A stretch of 23,036 bases of DNA from JBGPIT01 sp041485125 (GTDB lineage Bacteria > Desulfobacterota > Binatia > UTPRO1), in contig JBGPIT010000036.1 of the NCBI GenBank assembly GCA_041485125.1, positions 1 to 23,036 on the forward strand, written 5' to 3'. The notes under the pieces were generated by a model, which had not been told where the DNA came from, ran no database searches, and was given only the letters and a program-made list of their open reading frames with translations. Of the stretch, positions 6,456 through 14,316 are shown one piece after another (positions within the stretch are counted from its first letter, which is position 1; every line of letters starts with the position of its first letter). A program made the position numbers and the translations under genes.

Positions 6456-8240
6456 GAGGGCCGCCGCGTAGTCCGCGGGCTCGGTGCAGCGCGCCAGGCC
6501 GCTGACGAGCTCGGACCAATCAGCGTCTTTCTCGTATTGATACTCGAGACCCCAGCCGAAGCCGAAGAACGCGGCGTCGCGATCGTTTCGCACCCGCGTG
6601 AGCAACGCCACCGCGCGGTCGAGATCGTCGCGGTACTTGAGATGGGTCAGCAGGCCCATCACCTTGTAGCCGCTCTCGACCGGCGGCGGCACGGCGCCCG
6701 GATGCTCACGCAGAAGGGTTGCAGTCCCGTAGGCGCCGAGGCCGAGCGCGAGCGCGATACCGACGCCGCCGATCAGTCGCCGCGTCGTGTGGAGCCGCGA
6801 CAGGCCGACGGCGAGCGCGCCCGCGGCCGCCGGGAAGAGCGGCGTGAAGAAGCGATACGCGATGAAGTCGTCCTCGACGTCGAGACGGAAGGCGCTGGCG
6901 AGGTACGCCACGAGGTGCAGGAGCACGAAGGTGAGGATCAACAACGCGACCACGGCGACGCGACGTTCGCGTAGCGCGTCGGACTCACGTCGCGTGCCCT
7001 CGCGCATCGTGCCCGCCACCCGCGCGACCTCGGGGACCGGCTCGGGTGTGGTCGTCTGGTGTCGCAGCGCCCGCAACGCGAGCGGCAGCAGGCCGACGAG
7101 CGCCACGATCACGAGCGCATAATAGCTCCAGGTTGCAAGCCCGAACGTTCCGTCCGGCGTGTCGGGAAATCCCAGGCTGCGCGGCAAGTCGAACGCGAAC
7201 AGCGCGGCGAGCCGTGTCGAGAGCGACTCGGTGGAACCGGTCACGGCCGCCTGCCGCGGGTCGAACAGCTCCCACAGCCGGTCGAGCCCATGAAACGCGT
7301 GCGCCAGGTTGTATGCGAGCCAGGGCAGGAGCCCGAGCGCGACGCCGGCGAGCGCTGCCGGGATGCCTCGCCGCAGGCTCCCACGCGGTCCGGCGACCGC
7401 CCAGACGACGGCGCACGCGGCGACGCCGGTCGCCGCGCTGTAGCAGAACCACAGTCCGAGGCCGGCGACGACGCCGAGGAGAAGCGGGATCCAACGCGCC
7501 CGCGCCCCCGTGACGATCGCGACAGTGAGCAGAAACGACGCGGCGGTGAAGACCGCCGTCTCCATGTGCGATCCCATCGCGTGGACCTGGTACAGCTGCA
7601 CCGTCGGCGCTGGGAGCGCGAACAACCACGAGCCGAGCACGGCGCTTGCCGGCCCGGCGACGCGCCAGAGCAGCACGATCCAGAGCACCGCGGCCAGCAG
7701 CGAAAACCCGACCGCGACGAGCTTCAAGTGGCCGTACGTCGGACCGAGCACCGCGAAGACGGGCACGGCGAGCATCGCGACGACGAGGCTGCCGCCCTGG
7801 TAGTGGTCCGCTTGATAGTCCGTGATCGCCCACGTCGACCCGTCCAACATCTCGGATGCGGCGACGAGCCGGTACGGCTCTTCCCAGTACAGCACGTCGG
7901 CGGCGCTGGTGTGGATGAGCAGCAGGCGCAGCGCGAGAAACGCCGCGAATCCTGCGATGACGACGACTAACGGTCCCGCGAAACCAGCGCTGTCGACTCG
8001 ATTCGCGTCCACGCGTCGGCGCCGCACGGCCCGACCATACCAAATTCCGCTCGCGCCGACATACGGCGCAGCACGCTCACGAGGCGGCGTTCTCCATACA
8101 TAGCTGAACGGTTTGAGCGGCATCGTCGCTTCGCCGAACGAGTTGAGAAACACGAGATACCGCGCCGCGTACAGCAGGTCCGCTGGCGCTCGGACGCGGA
8201 GCAGCACGGCGATGGCGATCGCGACGGAATGGAGCGGCAT
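6306..8240 (-). CDS. GT-C-like multi-membrane glycosyltransferase or mannosyltransferase-type protein
   Basis: Up to 644 residues with about ten hydrophobic helices and a soluble C-terminal part. The first certain helix (about residues 88-108) is followed by an external loop with E120-E121 in L-Y-W-E-E-P-Y-R and later D-Y-Q-A-D-H-Y. This layout is typical of GT-C enzymes that use polyprenyl-phosphate sugars outside the membrane; assignment rests on topology rather than a signature. It follows a zinc-ribbon methyltransferase on the same strand, 77 nt away. The start is doubtful. The ATG at 8240 adds a hydrophobic segment and an R-R-R-R stretch before the expected first helix, an ATG at 8123 is possible, and a GTG at 8012 would give the most typical GT-C N-terminus. 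No HEAT tail is present, unlike the two larger GT-C-like proteins here. Confidence 0.75.
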   Translation of the reverse strand: MPLHSVAIAIAVLLRVRAPADLLYAARYLVFLNSFGEATMPLKPFSYVWRTPPRERAAPYVGASGIWYGRAVRRRRVDANRVDSAGFAGPLVVVIAGFAAFLALRLLLIHTSAADVLYWEEPYRLVAASEMLDGSTWAITDYQADHYQGGSLVVAMLAVPVFAVLGPTYGHLKLVAVGFSLLAAVLWIVLLWRVAGPASAVLGSWLFALPAPTVQLYQVHAMGSHMETAVFTAASFLLTVAIVTGARARWIPLLLGVVAGLGLWFCYSAATGVAACAVVWAVAGPRGSLRRGIPAALAGVALGLLPWLAYNLAHAFHGLDRLWELFDPRQAAVTGSTESLSTRLAALFAFDLPRSLGFPDTPDGTFGLATWSYYALVIVALVGLLPLALRALRHQTTTPEPVPEVARVAGTMREGTRRESDALRERRVAVVALLILTFVLLHLVAYLASAFRLDVEDDFIAYRFFTPLFPAAAGALAVGLSRLHTTRRLIGGVGIALALGLGAYGTATLLREHPGAVPPPVESGYKVMGLLTHLKYRDDLDRAVALLTRVRNDRDAAFFGFGWGLEYQYEKDADWSELVSGLARCTEPADYAAALSGVRWAVWQREGQSRQYANAGFRSEHHLALHTRVAGLAARLSVLLARGP

Positions 8241-8318
8241 GATGCGGCTTCCGCCAGGAATGGCCGGGAGAGGAGGAACGCGCTCAGAATGAAGAAGAGA
8301 GCCGCTCGAAAGCAGCGC

Positions 8319-9329
8319 TCAGACAGGGCTCGCCCAGACCTCGATGCTGCCGCCGGCGCGTGCCGCCGACTCGATGGCGGCGAGCGCGATACAGAACGGC
8401 GCCAACACGCCCGCGCCGATGAGGGCGCCGATCCGCGGACGGCTCGCGGTTGCGGCGCCGGGCGCGCGAAGCTGATCGTAGAGAACTTGGTGTCCGCCGC
8501 CCGCCGCGTGCACGATGCTCTGCAGCCAGCCGTACGGGTTCTGCTCGATCGAGAAGTGCGACACCTGATCGACGCGGAAGCCGCACGTCTCCAGCATCGC
8601 AAGCAGCGTCGACGGCGTGAAATGATGCAGATGGCGCGGCAGGTCGAGATGGAACCAGTGCTCGCGTATCGACCGTGCTTGCCAGCTCGCGACGTTCGGC
8701 ACCGCGATCACGAGGTGTCCGTCGGGCTCGATGATCCGCCGCACCTCGCCCAAAGCGGCGATTGGATCGTCGAGGTGCTCGAGCACGTGCCGCAGGATCA
8801 CGACCTGAAAGCTCGCGGCCGGCAGGCGAGCCGCCGCCAGCGGCCCGACGTGGGTCGTGATGCCGGAGCCGGGCGGGACGACGTCACCGACACGAGCGTT
8901 GAGCTCGGTCCCGGTGCAACGAAAGCCGCGCGCCGCGAGCGCCACCAGCAGCTTGCCGTCGCCGCAGCCGATGTCGAGCGCCCGCCGCGGCGGTCCCGCC
9001 CGCCGCGCGATGCGGCGCGCGAGCGCGCGAGCGCAGGCGCGCCGTGCCGCCTCGATCAGGCTCGAAAACTTCCGGGCGGTCATGCTGAGGTAGTCGCCTG
9101 CGTAGAGTCCCCGCAACGCGGCCGCGTCCGGCCGCGGCTCGGTCCGTCCGAGACCGCAACGCGCGCACGCGACGACCCGGTACCCGCGTGTCTCGCGCGT
9201 GACCGGAACGCAGGCGACCGTCCCGCATGCGGCGCACGGCGACGCGTCGAGGGCGAACCCCTCGGGCGCATCGTGGTCCGAGTAAGCTGATGCATACGCC
9301 GACGAGGGTACGCGAGGGCGCTCAGCCAC
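8319..9329 (-). CDS. SAM-dependent methyltransferase with N-terminal zinc ribbon (copy 1)
   Basis: A 336-residue methyltransferase of the Methyltransf_23 type. Four cysteines in two C-x-x-C pairs (C32/C35 and C55/C58, the latter in C-A-R-C-G-L) suggest an N-terminal zinc ribbon. Motif I is ALDIGCGDGKLL at residues 117-128, followed by H-V-L-E-H-L-D-D-P and later H-L-H-H-F-T-P-S-T-L. Proteins with this layout are common in glycan gene clusters, where some methylate sugars or sugar-lipid intermediates. The C-terminus has a hydrophobic stretch (A-L-I-G-A-G-V-L-A-P-F) that could touch the membrane. The start is a GTG at 9329, divergent from the SGNH hydrolase across 127 nt. It is related in layout to the protein at 21195-22073; each sits next to a GT-C-like gene. 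Confidence 0.88.
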   Translation of the reverse strand: MAERPRVPSSAYASAYSDHDAPEGFALDASPCAACGTVACVPVTRETRGYRVVACARCGLGRTEPRPDAAALRGLYAGDYLSMTARKFSSLIEAARRACARALARRIARRAGPPRRALDIGCGDGKLLVALAARGFRCTGTELNARVGDVVPPGSGITTHVGPLAAARLPAASFQVVILRHVLEHLDDPIAALGEVRRIIEPDGHLVIAVPNVASWQARSIREHWFHLDLPRHLHHFTPSTLLAMLETCGFRVDQVSHFSIEQNPYGWLQSIVHAAGGGHQVLYDQLRAPGAATASRPRIGALIGAGVLAPFCIALAAIESAARAGGSIEVWASPV

Positions 9330-9456
9330 GTGCGCTCACCAGCGGCGCGTGCGGCCCTCGACCGCCGCGCGCTCGCGCGTCGTTGCGGACCGTTTCGACG
9401 CGTGAGAAGCATGGCGCGATGCTCCGGCACTCGCCGTCCGCACGTGCATCGCACCG

Positions 9457-10998
9457 ATGACCGACCGCCTGCGCGCGACCTTCCTCGCCGTCGCCTTCGG
9501 ATGCGTCCTCGCAGTGCTCGTGGCAGCGACGTTCGAGCTTCTCTGCGGCCTCGTGCTGCGCAGGCTCGGGCCGGTCGAGCCGGTCCCGGGCGTCATGCCG
9601 GCGCTCGAGGATAATCCCGCGCCGCTCGTCGCCGATTTGGACTTCCTGTGGCGGAACGAGCCCGGCGCGGCGAAGACCGGGCCGGTGAATCCGCGCGGCA
9701 TCGACGACCACACGACGTGGACCGCGCGTATCGATGACGACGGATTCCGTGGTCCCGATCGGACGCCACCTGCCGGCTCGGAGCGCGTGTACCGGGTACT
9801 GTGCATCGGCGACTCGTCGACGTTCGGCCTGAACGTCGACCAGGGCGCGGAGTTCCCGCGCCGGCTCGAGCGGTTGCTCCGGCGCGCGTATCCCGGCCGC
9901 GCGATCGAGGTCGTGAATGCGGGTGTGCCGGGCTGGTCGTGGATGCAAGGCGCGCGGTTTCTGCGTCTGCGCGGCATCGCGCTCCACCCCGACCTCGTCA
10001 TTGCGGCGTTCGGCACCAACGATCAGTTCTGGCCCGCCGTGATCACCGATGGCGAGCAGTTCACCCGCTTGGAGAAGCCGCTGGTTCGCGGCGTCGAGGC
10101 CGTGCGGCAGCTCGCGGCCCGGACGAGCGCCTTCCGGCTGGCGCTGCGCTTGGCCCCGCGTGTCCGCCGGCCGTCGCGCAGCCCCGGCTGCGAGCGCCAG
10201 ATCCGTGAGACCGGCGGATGTCATCGCGTCGCCGTTGGGGAGATCGAAGCCGCCGTGGCCGACGTGCACCGCACCGCAAGCGCGGCCGGCAGCGAGCTCG
10301 TCGTGCTCAATCTCGATTTCTGGCGCTCGTCGGCCGCTCAGCACTCGCGTGCCGCAGCGAAGGCGGCCGGCGTTCCGTTCCTCGACATGGTCGAGCGTCT
10401 CGATCGGAAGATCGTGGCCGTTGCGCGCGCCCGCGCTCGCGCCGGCGGTCTTGTCGCGCCTGGGCCGATGGACTTGAATGCGGCCGGCGCTGCGGCCGAG
10501 CCCGAGGTTCTCCTGCGGCTCGAGGCGACCGAACCCACCGCGCGCTTCACCGTCCAAGCGTGGACGTGGACGCCATGGGCGGAGGTCAACGCGCTCCAAG
10601 AGACGCCGCTCTTCGACGACGGCACGCACGGGGACGAAGTGGCGCACGACGGCGTGTACTCTGTCGCGATGCGACGTGGGCGGGGACAGCTCAGGTATCT
10701 CTTTCATCGCGACGGCGTGCCGGAGATGGCGCCCCTACCTCCCGTCCCGCGCGGCTCCGCATATCGCTGGCTGCGGGTGGACCGCTCGCTCGCGTCTCCC
10801 GTGCACCGCCTCGGCGAGCTCTCGTACATGTCGGACATCGTGCATCCCGACGCGCGCGGACACGCGGTCATCGCCGCGACGCTCGCGCGCTGGCTGACGG
10901 GACACTCGCGGTCGTTGCGTGGGCTCGTAGCCGCGCGGTCATGGCCGCAGAAACTTCGCGCGCAGCAGGCGCGAGCGGCGGAGGACGTAGAGGAGTAG
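9457..10998 (+). CDS. Membrane-anchored SGNH/GDSL hydrolase with an inserted beta-type domain
   Basis: A 513-residue protein. One N-terminal helix (about residues 8-34) anchors it, with the rest presumably periplasmic. The SGNH blocks are in order: G118-D119-S120, N-A-G at 154-156, G-T-N-D at 186-189, and D460-I-V-H463. Ser120, Asp460 and His463 are the likely catalytic triad for an esterase or acetyl-transfer/removal role on glycans. Between the third and last blocks, residues about 346-440 form an insertion with a beta-rich pattern and the motif D-D-G-T-H-G-D-E-V-A-H-D-G-V-Y, which resembles Asp/Gly motifs in extracellular beta-sandwich modules. The family is usually shorter, without this module. 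The last 60 nt overlap the convergent GT2 gene. Many envelope clusters carry such hydrolases to trim O-acyl groups; the substrate here is unknown. Confidence 0.88.
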   Translation: MTDRLRATFLAVAFGCVLAVLVAATFELLCGLVLRRLGPVEPVPGVMPALEDNPAPLVADLDFLWRNEPGAAKTGPVNPRGIDDHTTWTARIDDDGFRGPDRTPPAGSERVYRVLCIGDSSTFGLNVDQGAEFPRRLERLLRRAYPGRAIEVVNAGVPGWSWMQGARFLRLRGIALHPDLVIAAFGTNDQFWPAVITDGEQFTRLEKPLVRGVEAVRQLAARTSAFRLALRLAPRVRRPSRSPGCERQIRETGGCHRVAVGEIEAAVADVHRTASAAGSELVVLNLDFWRSSAAQHSRAAAKAAGVPFLDMVERLDRKIVAVARARARAGGLVAPGPMDLNAAGAAAEPEVLLRLEATEPTARFTVQAWTWTPWAEVNALQETPLFDDGTHGDEVAHDGVYSVAMRRGRGQLRYLFHRDGVPEMAPLPPVPRGSAYRWLRVDRSLASPVHRLGELSYMSDIVHPDARGHAVIAATLARWLTGHSRSLRGLVAARSWPQKLRAQQARAAEDVEE

Positions 10999-11718
10999 GA
11001 CCCACAAGGTCTTGAGACCATAGACGCTCGACACCCGAAAATTCACCGACGACGCGTCCTTGAAGTATTTCGTCGTGACCGGCACCTCCGCCATCCTGAA
11101 TCCGAACGCACGGGCCTGGACGATCACCTGCGAGTCGAAGACGAAGTCGTTCGAGTTGCGCAGGAACGGGATGGTCCGCAGAAACCGCGCCGAGTAGGCG
11201 CGATAACCCGTGTGCGCGTCGGTGAGGCGCGTGCCGAGAACGAAATTCTCGATCGTCGTCAGGATGCGATTCGCGACGAACTTGTAGGTCGGCATGCCGC
11301 CCGCAAGCGCCCCGCCCGGCATCACCATCCGCGATCCGAAAACGATGTCGGCCTCGCCGGCAACAATCGGACGCAGAATGTCCGGGATGAACGCGGGGTC
11401 GTACTGGTTGTCGGGATGCACCATGATCACGATGTCGGCGCCGAGGCGCAGCGCTTCCATGTAACAGGTCTTCTGGTTGCCCCCATATCCGACGTTGTGG
11501 GGGTGCTTGATGACGCGGATTCCGAGCTCCTCGGCGAGGGCTGGAGTGTCGTCCGTCGATGCGTCGTCGACGAGGATGATCTCATGCACGGCATCTTTCG
11601 GAATGTCTCGGTGTGTGAGAAGAAGCGTCTTTGCCGCGTTGAAGGCGGGCATGACGATGATGACCCGCCGGACGGCCGGCGCGCTCGCTTCGGTGGCGAT
11701 TGATCGAGAATCGGTCAC
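10939..11718 (-). CDS. Glycosyltransferase family 2, polyprenyl-phosphate-sugar synthase-like
   Basis: A 259-residue GT-A fold enzyme. P-A-F-N lies at 24-27, the nucleotide-binding V-D-D-A-S-T at 50-55, and the metal-site region is H-P-D-N-Q-Y-D-P at 101-108, a variant of the usual D-A-D-x-Q. D-A-H-T-G-Y-R-A-Y-S follows at 167-176. This pattern matches DPM1-like and undecaprenyl-phosphate glycosyltransferases, which move a sugar from a nucleotide donor to polyprenyl phosphate at the inner leaflet. A short hydrophobic end (L-W-V-L-L-L-Y-V-L) may associate with the membrane, but there is no large C-terminal membrane domain. The start is a GTG at 11718. The gene is divergent from the second sulfatase-like gene and overlaps the SGNH hydrolase tail to tail by 60 nt. 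The sugar is not predictable. Confidence 0.9.
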   Translation of the reverse strand: MTDSRSIATEASAPAVRRVIIVMPAFNAAKTLLLTHRDIPKDAVHEIILVDDASTDDTPALAEELGIRVIKHPHNVGYGGNQKTCYMEALRLGADIVIMVHPDNQYDPAFIPDILRPIVAGEADIVFGSRMVMPGGALAGGMPTYKFVANRILTTIENFVLGTRLTDAHTGYRAYSARFLRTIPFLRNSNDFVFDSQVIVQARAFGFRMAEVPVTTKYFKDASSVNFRVSSVYGLKTLWVLLLYVLRRSRLLRAKFLRP

Positions 11719-11827
11719 AGAGAGGGGTCCGGGGCCAAGAATTGTCGCAGCGGGCGGTCGCCGTCAACCAGCAAACGCCATAGGTTCCTTGCAGTCTCGC
11801 ACACCCTCCGCTGACCAATCGTCTCAC
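11719..11827. other. Divergent intergenic region between GT2 and second sulfatase-like gene
   Basis: This 109-nt gap is less GC-rich than its surroundings and must hold promoters for both flanking genes. On the minus strand TTGACG (11767-11762) lies 15 nt before GACAAT (11746-11741), a weak sigma-70-like pair ahead of the GT2 gene. I see no convincing operator palindrome or riboswitch. Confidence 0.35.
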
Positions 11828-13279
11828 GTGGCGCGCGTGAGAAGCCCGTCGTGGTGGGCGATCATGGCGCTCGGCTGCCTCGTCGCGGTGGTTGCGATGT
11901 CCGTCGTCCGGCCGCCGGCGCGCCCGAACATCGTCCTGATCACGATCGACACCTTACGGCCCGACCGACTCTCCGCCTACGGCTACGACCGACACCGGAC
12001 ACCGCATCTCGACCGCCTCGCCGCCGAGGGGACGTTGTTCGAGAACGCGTTCTGCGACGTGACCTGGACGACGCCGTCGATGGCGTCGGTGATGACCGGA
12101 CGCTACGCGACCGGGCACGGGTTTCGGACGCCGTTCCAGACGCTGCGTGCGGACGCGACGACGCTCGCCGAGCTCTTGCGCGCGCACGGGTTCCGGACTG
12201 CCGCGGTGATCGGGTCGCTGCCGCTTCATTCGATCTTCGGCTTGAGCCAAGGCTTCGCGCTGTACGACGAGGACTTCAGCGAGCCCCTGATGAACGTGGA
12301 GGCACGAACCGGCACGAATCAGCTGACCGGCGTCGATGACGCGTTCCGCGCCCGGCAGACGTTCCTCGACGAGAAGGCGCGGACCGCCGGATACCGGCCC
12401 GACAGCGCCGTGAGCGACCGCGTGATCCGTTGGCTGCAGACCTCTCGTCGCGAGCCGTTCTTCCTATGGATCCACTACTACGGGCCGCACGAGAAGCTCA
12501 CGGCGGCGACCGACGTGTCGGAGCAGCACCGGCTACAGGTTTCGCAGTACGACGCCGACGTCCTGATCGCGGACACGCAGGTGGGACGCGTGCTCGAGAC
12601 GCTCGACGCGCTCGATCTTACGGCGCGGACCGCAGTCGTCCTGCACGCCGACCACGGCCAGAGCCTGCTCGAACATTCCTATTTCGGGCACGGGCGATAC
12701 CTCTACGACACCGTGGCGCGGGTGCCGCTCATCGTGCGTTGGCCGGGGCGCGTCGCTGCCGGCCAACGCGTGCAGCGACTGGTACGCAACATCGACATCT
12801 TCCCCACCATCCTCGAGATCGCCGGAGTGCCGGCGCCGGCCGCGGACGGCGCGAGCTTGCTCGCGGCCGCCGACGGCGATCGCGGCGGCGGAACGTACAT
12901 CGAGACCTATCTCTCGACGACGTGGCTCTTCGCCGACGTCGATGCGTCGGTACCGGGCGGCCGTGTCGGCATCCGGCGACTCGCCTATCGTACGCTGCAC
13001 TGGAAGTACGTCGTGAACGATCCCGTCATGCTCTTCGATCGGCCGGACTCGCCCGTGCCGGAGGCGCTGCGCCGTCGCTACTACTCGGAGGAGCTCTACG
13101 ATGTCGACGCCGATTCTGCCGAGACGGTGAACGTCCTGCCGGCGCATCCCGAGATAGCGGACGCGTTGCGGTCCGCGGTGCAGACCCAGCAAGCGAGCAC
13201 GGCGACGAAAACGGCGCCGATGGCGCTCGACGACAGCGTGCGCGCGCGCCTCCGGGAGCTCGGCTATCTCGCCGACTGA
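11828..13279 (+). CDS. Sulfatase-like hydrolase/transferase with Thr at the catalytic position (copy 2)
   Basis: A 483-residue paralogue of the protein at 163-1644. A hydrophobic segment at about residues 9-27 should export or anchor it. The metal-site region is I-D-T-L-R-P-D-R (40-47). The formylglycine signature is replaced by T81-T82-P83-S84-M85. L-H-A-D-H-G-Q-S-L-L-E-H and H-G-R-Y-L-Y-D-T match copy 1 closely, as do W-I-H-Y-Y-G-P-H-E-K and the C-terminal L-G-Y-L-A-D. By family knowledge a Thr here can serve as nucleophile, but it cannot become formylglycine, so classical sulfatase activity is unlikely. I chose the GTG at 11828, just before the signal segment; GTG at 11837 is an alternative. 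The frame is open upstream, but that part is antisense to the GT2 gene. It begins the right-arm gene run, which ends with the second GT-C-HEAT protein. Confidence 0.9.
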   Translation: MARVRSPSWWAIMALGCLVAVVAMSVVRPPARPNIVLITIDTLRPDRLSAYGYDRHRTPHLDRLAAEGTLFENAFCDVTWTTPSMASVMTGRYATGHGFRTPFQTLRADATTLAELLRAHGFRTAAVIGSLPLHSIFGLSQGFALYDEDFSEPLMNVEARTGTNQLTGVDDAFRARQTFLDEKARTAGYRPDSAVSDRVIRWLQTSRREPFFLWIHYYGPHEKLTAATDVSEQHRLQVSQYDADVLIADTQVGRVLETLDALDLTARTAVVLHADHGQSLLEHSYFGHGRYLYDTVARVPLIVRWPGRVAAGQRVQRLVRNIDIFPTILEIAGVPAPAADGASLLAAADGDRGGGTYIETYLSTTWLFADVDASVPGGRVGIRRLAYRTLHWKYVVNDPVMLFDRPDSPVPEALRRRYYSEELYDVDADSAETVNVLPAHPEIADALRSAVQTQQASTATKTAPMALDDSVRARLRELGYLAD

Positions 13280-13290
13280 CACCCGCGCAC

Positions 13291-13328
13291 GGCGCGCCGC
13301 TGGCGGCGGGAGCGCCGGATTTCCTCTT
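13291..13328 (+). terminator. Possible hairpin after the second sulfatase-like gene
   Basis: In the 86-nt gap after the sulfatase-like stop, GGCGC at 13291-13295 can pair with GCGCC at 13312-13316. Inside it GCCG (13296-13299) pairs with CGGC (13304-13307) around a 4-nt loop, leaving a 4-nt bulge. A moderately T-rich run (ATTTCCTCTT) follows at 13319-13328. It could be an attenuator or a weak terminator, but GC-rich DNA makes such stems by chance and the next gene is on the same strand. Confidence 0.25.
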
Positions 13329-13365
13329 GCAATCTCGCATCGCCTCGGATGAACTGAACCCGTGC

Positions 13366-14298
13366 ATGGCAAGCTCCGCTGCGAGTCCGCGCGTGCTCGT
13401 CACCGTCCTCAATTGGAACGGTGCGGATGACACGCTGGCCTGTCTCGAGAGCCTCGCCGCTGCCGACTATCCTTCTTTCGATACCCTGGTGATCGACAAC
13501 GGATCGCACGATTCGGTCGCTCCCGCCGTGCGCGAGCGCTTCCCCGCGGTTCGCTGCGTCGAGCTGCCGGTGAACCTCGGCTACGCGGGCGGCAACAACG
13601 TCGGCCTGCGGCAGGCGATCGAAGAGGGCTACGACTTCGCGTTCGTCCTGAACAACGACACCGTCGTCGAGCCCGGCTTCCTACGCGCCGCGGTCGATGC
13701 CGCGACCGCCGAGCCACGCGTCGCGGCGGTGGGCGGGAAGGTGGTCGCCTTCGACGAGCCGTGCCGGCTCTGGATGACCTACGGCACCGTGAACTACCGG
13801 CAGAGCCTGATCCATCTCGAGGGTTGGGGCGCGCGCGACGACGGCCAGTACGATACCCGTCGCGAGGTCGAGTGGGTGCCGGGCTGCGCGCTGCTGCTCC
13901 GGCGCGAGGCGCTCGTCGACGTCGGTCTCTTCGACGAGCGGTTCTTCGCCTACCACGAGGACGTCGACTGGTGCACGCGTGCCCGCGCGCGCGGCTGGCG
14001 CGTGCTCTTCGAACCCGACTCCGTGGTGCGCCACCGCGGCAACCGCACCCTCGGCGGCCCGGCGTACACCAGCCCGCGCAAGTACCTGAGCGCGCGCAGC
14101 ACCGTGCTCTACGCGCGCAAGCACGCGACCCGCGCCCAGCAGCTGAAGCTCTGGACGAGCATCCTCGTGACCTTGCCCTTCGTCTTCCTGCGCCGGCTCG
14201 CGACCGGCGAGCAGCGCGGCGTGTGGCTCAAGGTGCGCGGCTGGGTCGACGGTCTGCGCGACCGCGAGCCGCCTTTCGACGCGCTCGGGCTGCGCTGA
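13366..14298 (+). CDS. Glycosyltransferase family 2, rhamnosyltransferase-like
   Basis: A 310-residue GT-A enzyme like the COG1216 rhamnosyl/galactofuranosyl transferases. N-W-N-G lies at 16-19, I-D-N-G-S at 43-47, and N-L-G-Y-A-G-G-N-N at 70-78 is the typical GGNN region. L-N-N-D-T at 95-99 is the metal-binding motif, and H-E-D-V-D-W-C at 197-203 holds the probable catalytic acid. A hydrophobic segment near the C-terminus (L-V-T-L-P-F-V-F-L) may sit on the membrane. It probably adds one sugar to a growing glycan on the cytoplasmic side. I chose the ATG at 13366 because the homologous region starts there; the open frame reaching far upstream is a shadow of the sulfatase-like gene. The next gene starts 18 nt downstream. 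No Shine-Dalgarno site is evident. Confidence 0.9.
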   Translation: MASSAASPRVLVTVLNWNGADDTLACLESLAAADYPSFDTLVIDNGSHDSVAPAVRERFPAVRCVELPVNLGYAGGNNVGLRQAIEEGYDFAFVLNNDTVVEPGFLRAAVDAATAEPRVAAVGGKVVAFDEPCRLWMTYGTVNYRQSLIHLEGWGARDDGQYDTRREVEWVPGCALLLRREALVDVGLFDERFFAYHEDVDWCTRARARGWRVLFEPDSVVRHRGNRTLGGPAYTSPRKYLSARSTVLYARKHATRAQQLKLWTSILVTLPFVFLRRLATGEQRGVWLKVRGWVDGLRDREPPFDALGLR

Positions 14299-14316
14299 GC
14301 GCGCCGCTCCTCCGCC

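Noticed and set aside
11741..11767. TTGACG...GACAAT as a firm promoter for the GT2 gene
   Set aside because: The spacer is only 15 nt and the -10 match is 4 of 6, so I mention it under the intergenic region and do not call it as a promoter.
11477..11827. Upstream extension of the second sulfatase-like protein by 117 codons
   Set aside because: It is antisense to the 5' end of the GT2 gene and then crosses the divergent gap. A signal segment starts right after the GTG at 11828.
12430..13365. Upstream extension of the rhamnosyltransferase-like GT2 by 312 codons
   Set aside because: This part overlaps the second sulfatase-like gene in another frame and is Arg-rich. The GT2 domain begins right after the ATG at 13366.
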